Origin: Noviherbaspirillum sp. UKPF54
GTDB lineage: Bacteria; Pseudomonadota; Gammaproteobacteria; Burkholderiales; Burkholderiaceae_D
DNA length: 64,000 nt
NCBI RefSeq assembly: GCF_007874125.1
Contig: NZ_CP040128.1
Span: 3,596,001-3,660,000, forward strand
Reading direction: 5' to 3'
In this document: positions 63,518 to 64,000 of the stretch, one piece after another
Layout of the letters: the number at the start of each line of letters is the position of its first letter
Position numbering within the stretch: position 1 is the stretch's first letter
The notes under the pieces: generated by a model
The model's input: only the letters and a program-made list of their open reading frames with translations
What the model was told of the DNA's origin: nothing
Database searches by the model: none
Translations under genes and position numbers: made by a program

Positions 63518-64000
63518 TCATGCGGGAAGGCGCGCCCGGGCGGCCATGTCGGGCGAAAACAGCTGGAAGCTGCCGCGTCCGGCGCGCTTGGCGCAATACA
63601 TCGCCGCGTCGGCGCAGCCGAGCAAGGTGTCCGCATCGGCGCCATCCTGCGGATACAGGCTGATGCCGATGGAGGGCGTCACGCTCAGCACGTGGTCTTC
63701 CACCGCGTACGGCTGCGCCAGCGCGTCCAGCACACGATGCGCGGCGTCGCCGGCATCGCCGGCGCCATGCAGTCCGGGCAGCACCAGCACGAACTCGTCG
63801 CCGCCCAGCCGGGCGACGGTGTCGACGCCGCGCACCAGGCTGCGCAGGCGCTGCCCGACCGCCTTGAGCAGCAGGTCGCCGATGCGATGGCCGAGCAGGT
63901 CGTTGATCGGCTTGAAGCGGTCGAGGTCGATGAACAGCACCGCGACCAGGTTGCCGTGGCGGCGCGCCATCTCCATCGCCTGCTCCAGCCGGTCTTCCAG
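63518..64000 (-). CDS. 3' part of a GGDEF diguanylate cyclase (start outside window)
   Basis: At least 160 residues are in the window, running to its right edge; the upstream frame continues (LEDRLEQAMEMARRHGN). The GGDEF motif is intact (RLGGDEFVLV), with RGVD five residues earlier as a likely inhibitory site, so it should make c-di-GMP. The N-terminal sensor is not visible. Separated from the histidine kinase gene by about 165 bases. Confidence 0.92.
   Translation of the reverse strand: MEDRLEQAMEMARRHGNLVAVLFIDLDRFKPINDLLGHRIGDLLLKAVGQRLRSLVRGVDTVARLGGDEFVLVLPGLHGAGDAGDAAHRVLDALAQPYAVEDHVLSVTPSIGISLYPQDGADADTLLGCADAAMYCAKRAGRGSFQLFSPDMAARARLPA

Overview
The window is a high-GC, densely packed stretch of a betaproteobacterial chromosome. 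Gene content and protein style suggest Burkholderiales, most likely an Oxalobacteraceae relative (Massilia/Noviherbaspirillum/Herbaspirillum type). This rests on recognition of families and not on any search. About 60 protein genes can be supported. No rRNA, tRNA, CRISPR array, prophage or complete insertion sequence was seen. Two short inverted-repeat elements that look like non-autonomous mobile elements (9011-9172 and 31344-31613) are present.

Layout. 1-3127: the tail of an unknown gene, an FAD-dependent dehydrogenase, and two stress-type proteins (DUF2383, DUF4142). 3631-8457: the prkA-yeaH-spoVR stress operon with an unusual leader. 9170-12225: an AsmA-family protein whose stop codon comes from a mobile element, and a SET-domain methyltransferase. 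12260-16007: a siaABCD operon, in which a phosphatase/kinase switch controls a diguanylate cyclase. 16163-25878: transporters (AzlCD, EamA), an L,D-transpeptidase, a chemoreceptor, a membrane diguanylate cyclase with an FNR-type site upstream, Tag glycosylase and small unknowns. 26364-36897: DUF6139-like, DUF429, a phospholipase D lipoprotein, a PQQ-type dehydrogenase lipoprotein, DUF2243, a CHRD lipoprotein, a truncated decarboxylase gene, an MFS carrier, and an EmrAB-like pump with a universal stress protein between its two genes.

36906-43042: a complete suf operon (regulator, sufB, C, D, S, U, T) with an Rrf2-type operator. 43215-44647: sdhC, sdhD and sdhB without sdhA. 44657-54671: NhaR-like regulator, YccA, TerC, an MFS exporter, an alcohol dehydrogenase, regulators of the MmyB, Crp and AraC types, a small cupin, an orphan DUF2384 protein and SugE. 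54694-64000: a pyrimidine-dimer glycosylase, a stressosome operon, a two-component pair, and a GGDEF gene cut by the window edge.

The main theme is signalling into cyclic di-GMP. Two separate partner-switching systems occur in this one window, and each ends in a c-di-GMP enzyme: SiaABCD ends in a GGDEF cyclase, and the RsbR-RsbS-RsbT-phosphatase module ends in an RsbU_N-PAS-GAF-GGDEF-EAL protein. The RsbR carries a globin sensor domain with a conserved proximal histidine, so the second system probably links a heme ligand (O2 or another gas) to c-di-GMP breakdown. Three further points deserve a check: the missing sdhA, the mobile element that supplies a stop codon, and the long-range stem in the prkA leader.
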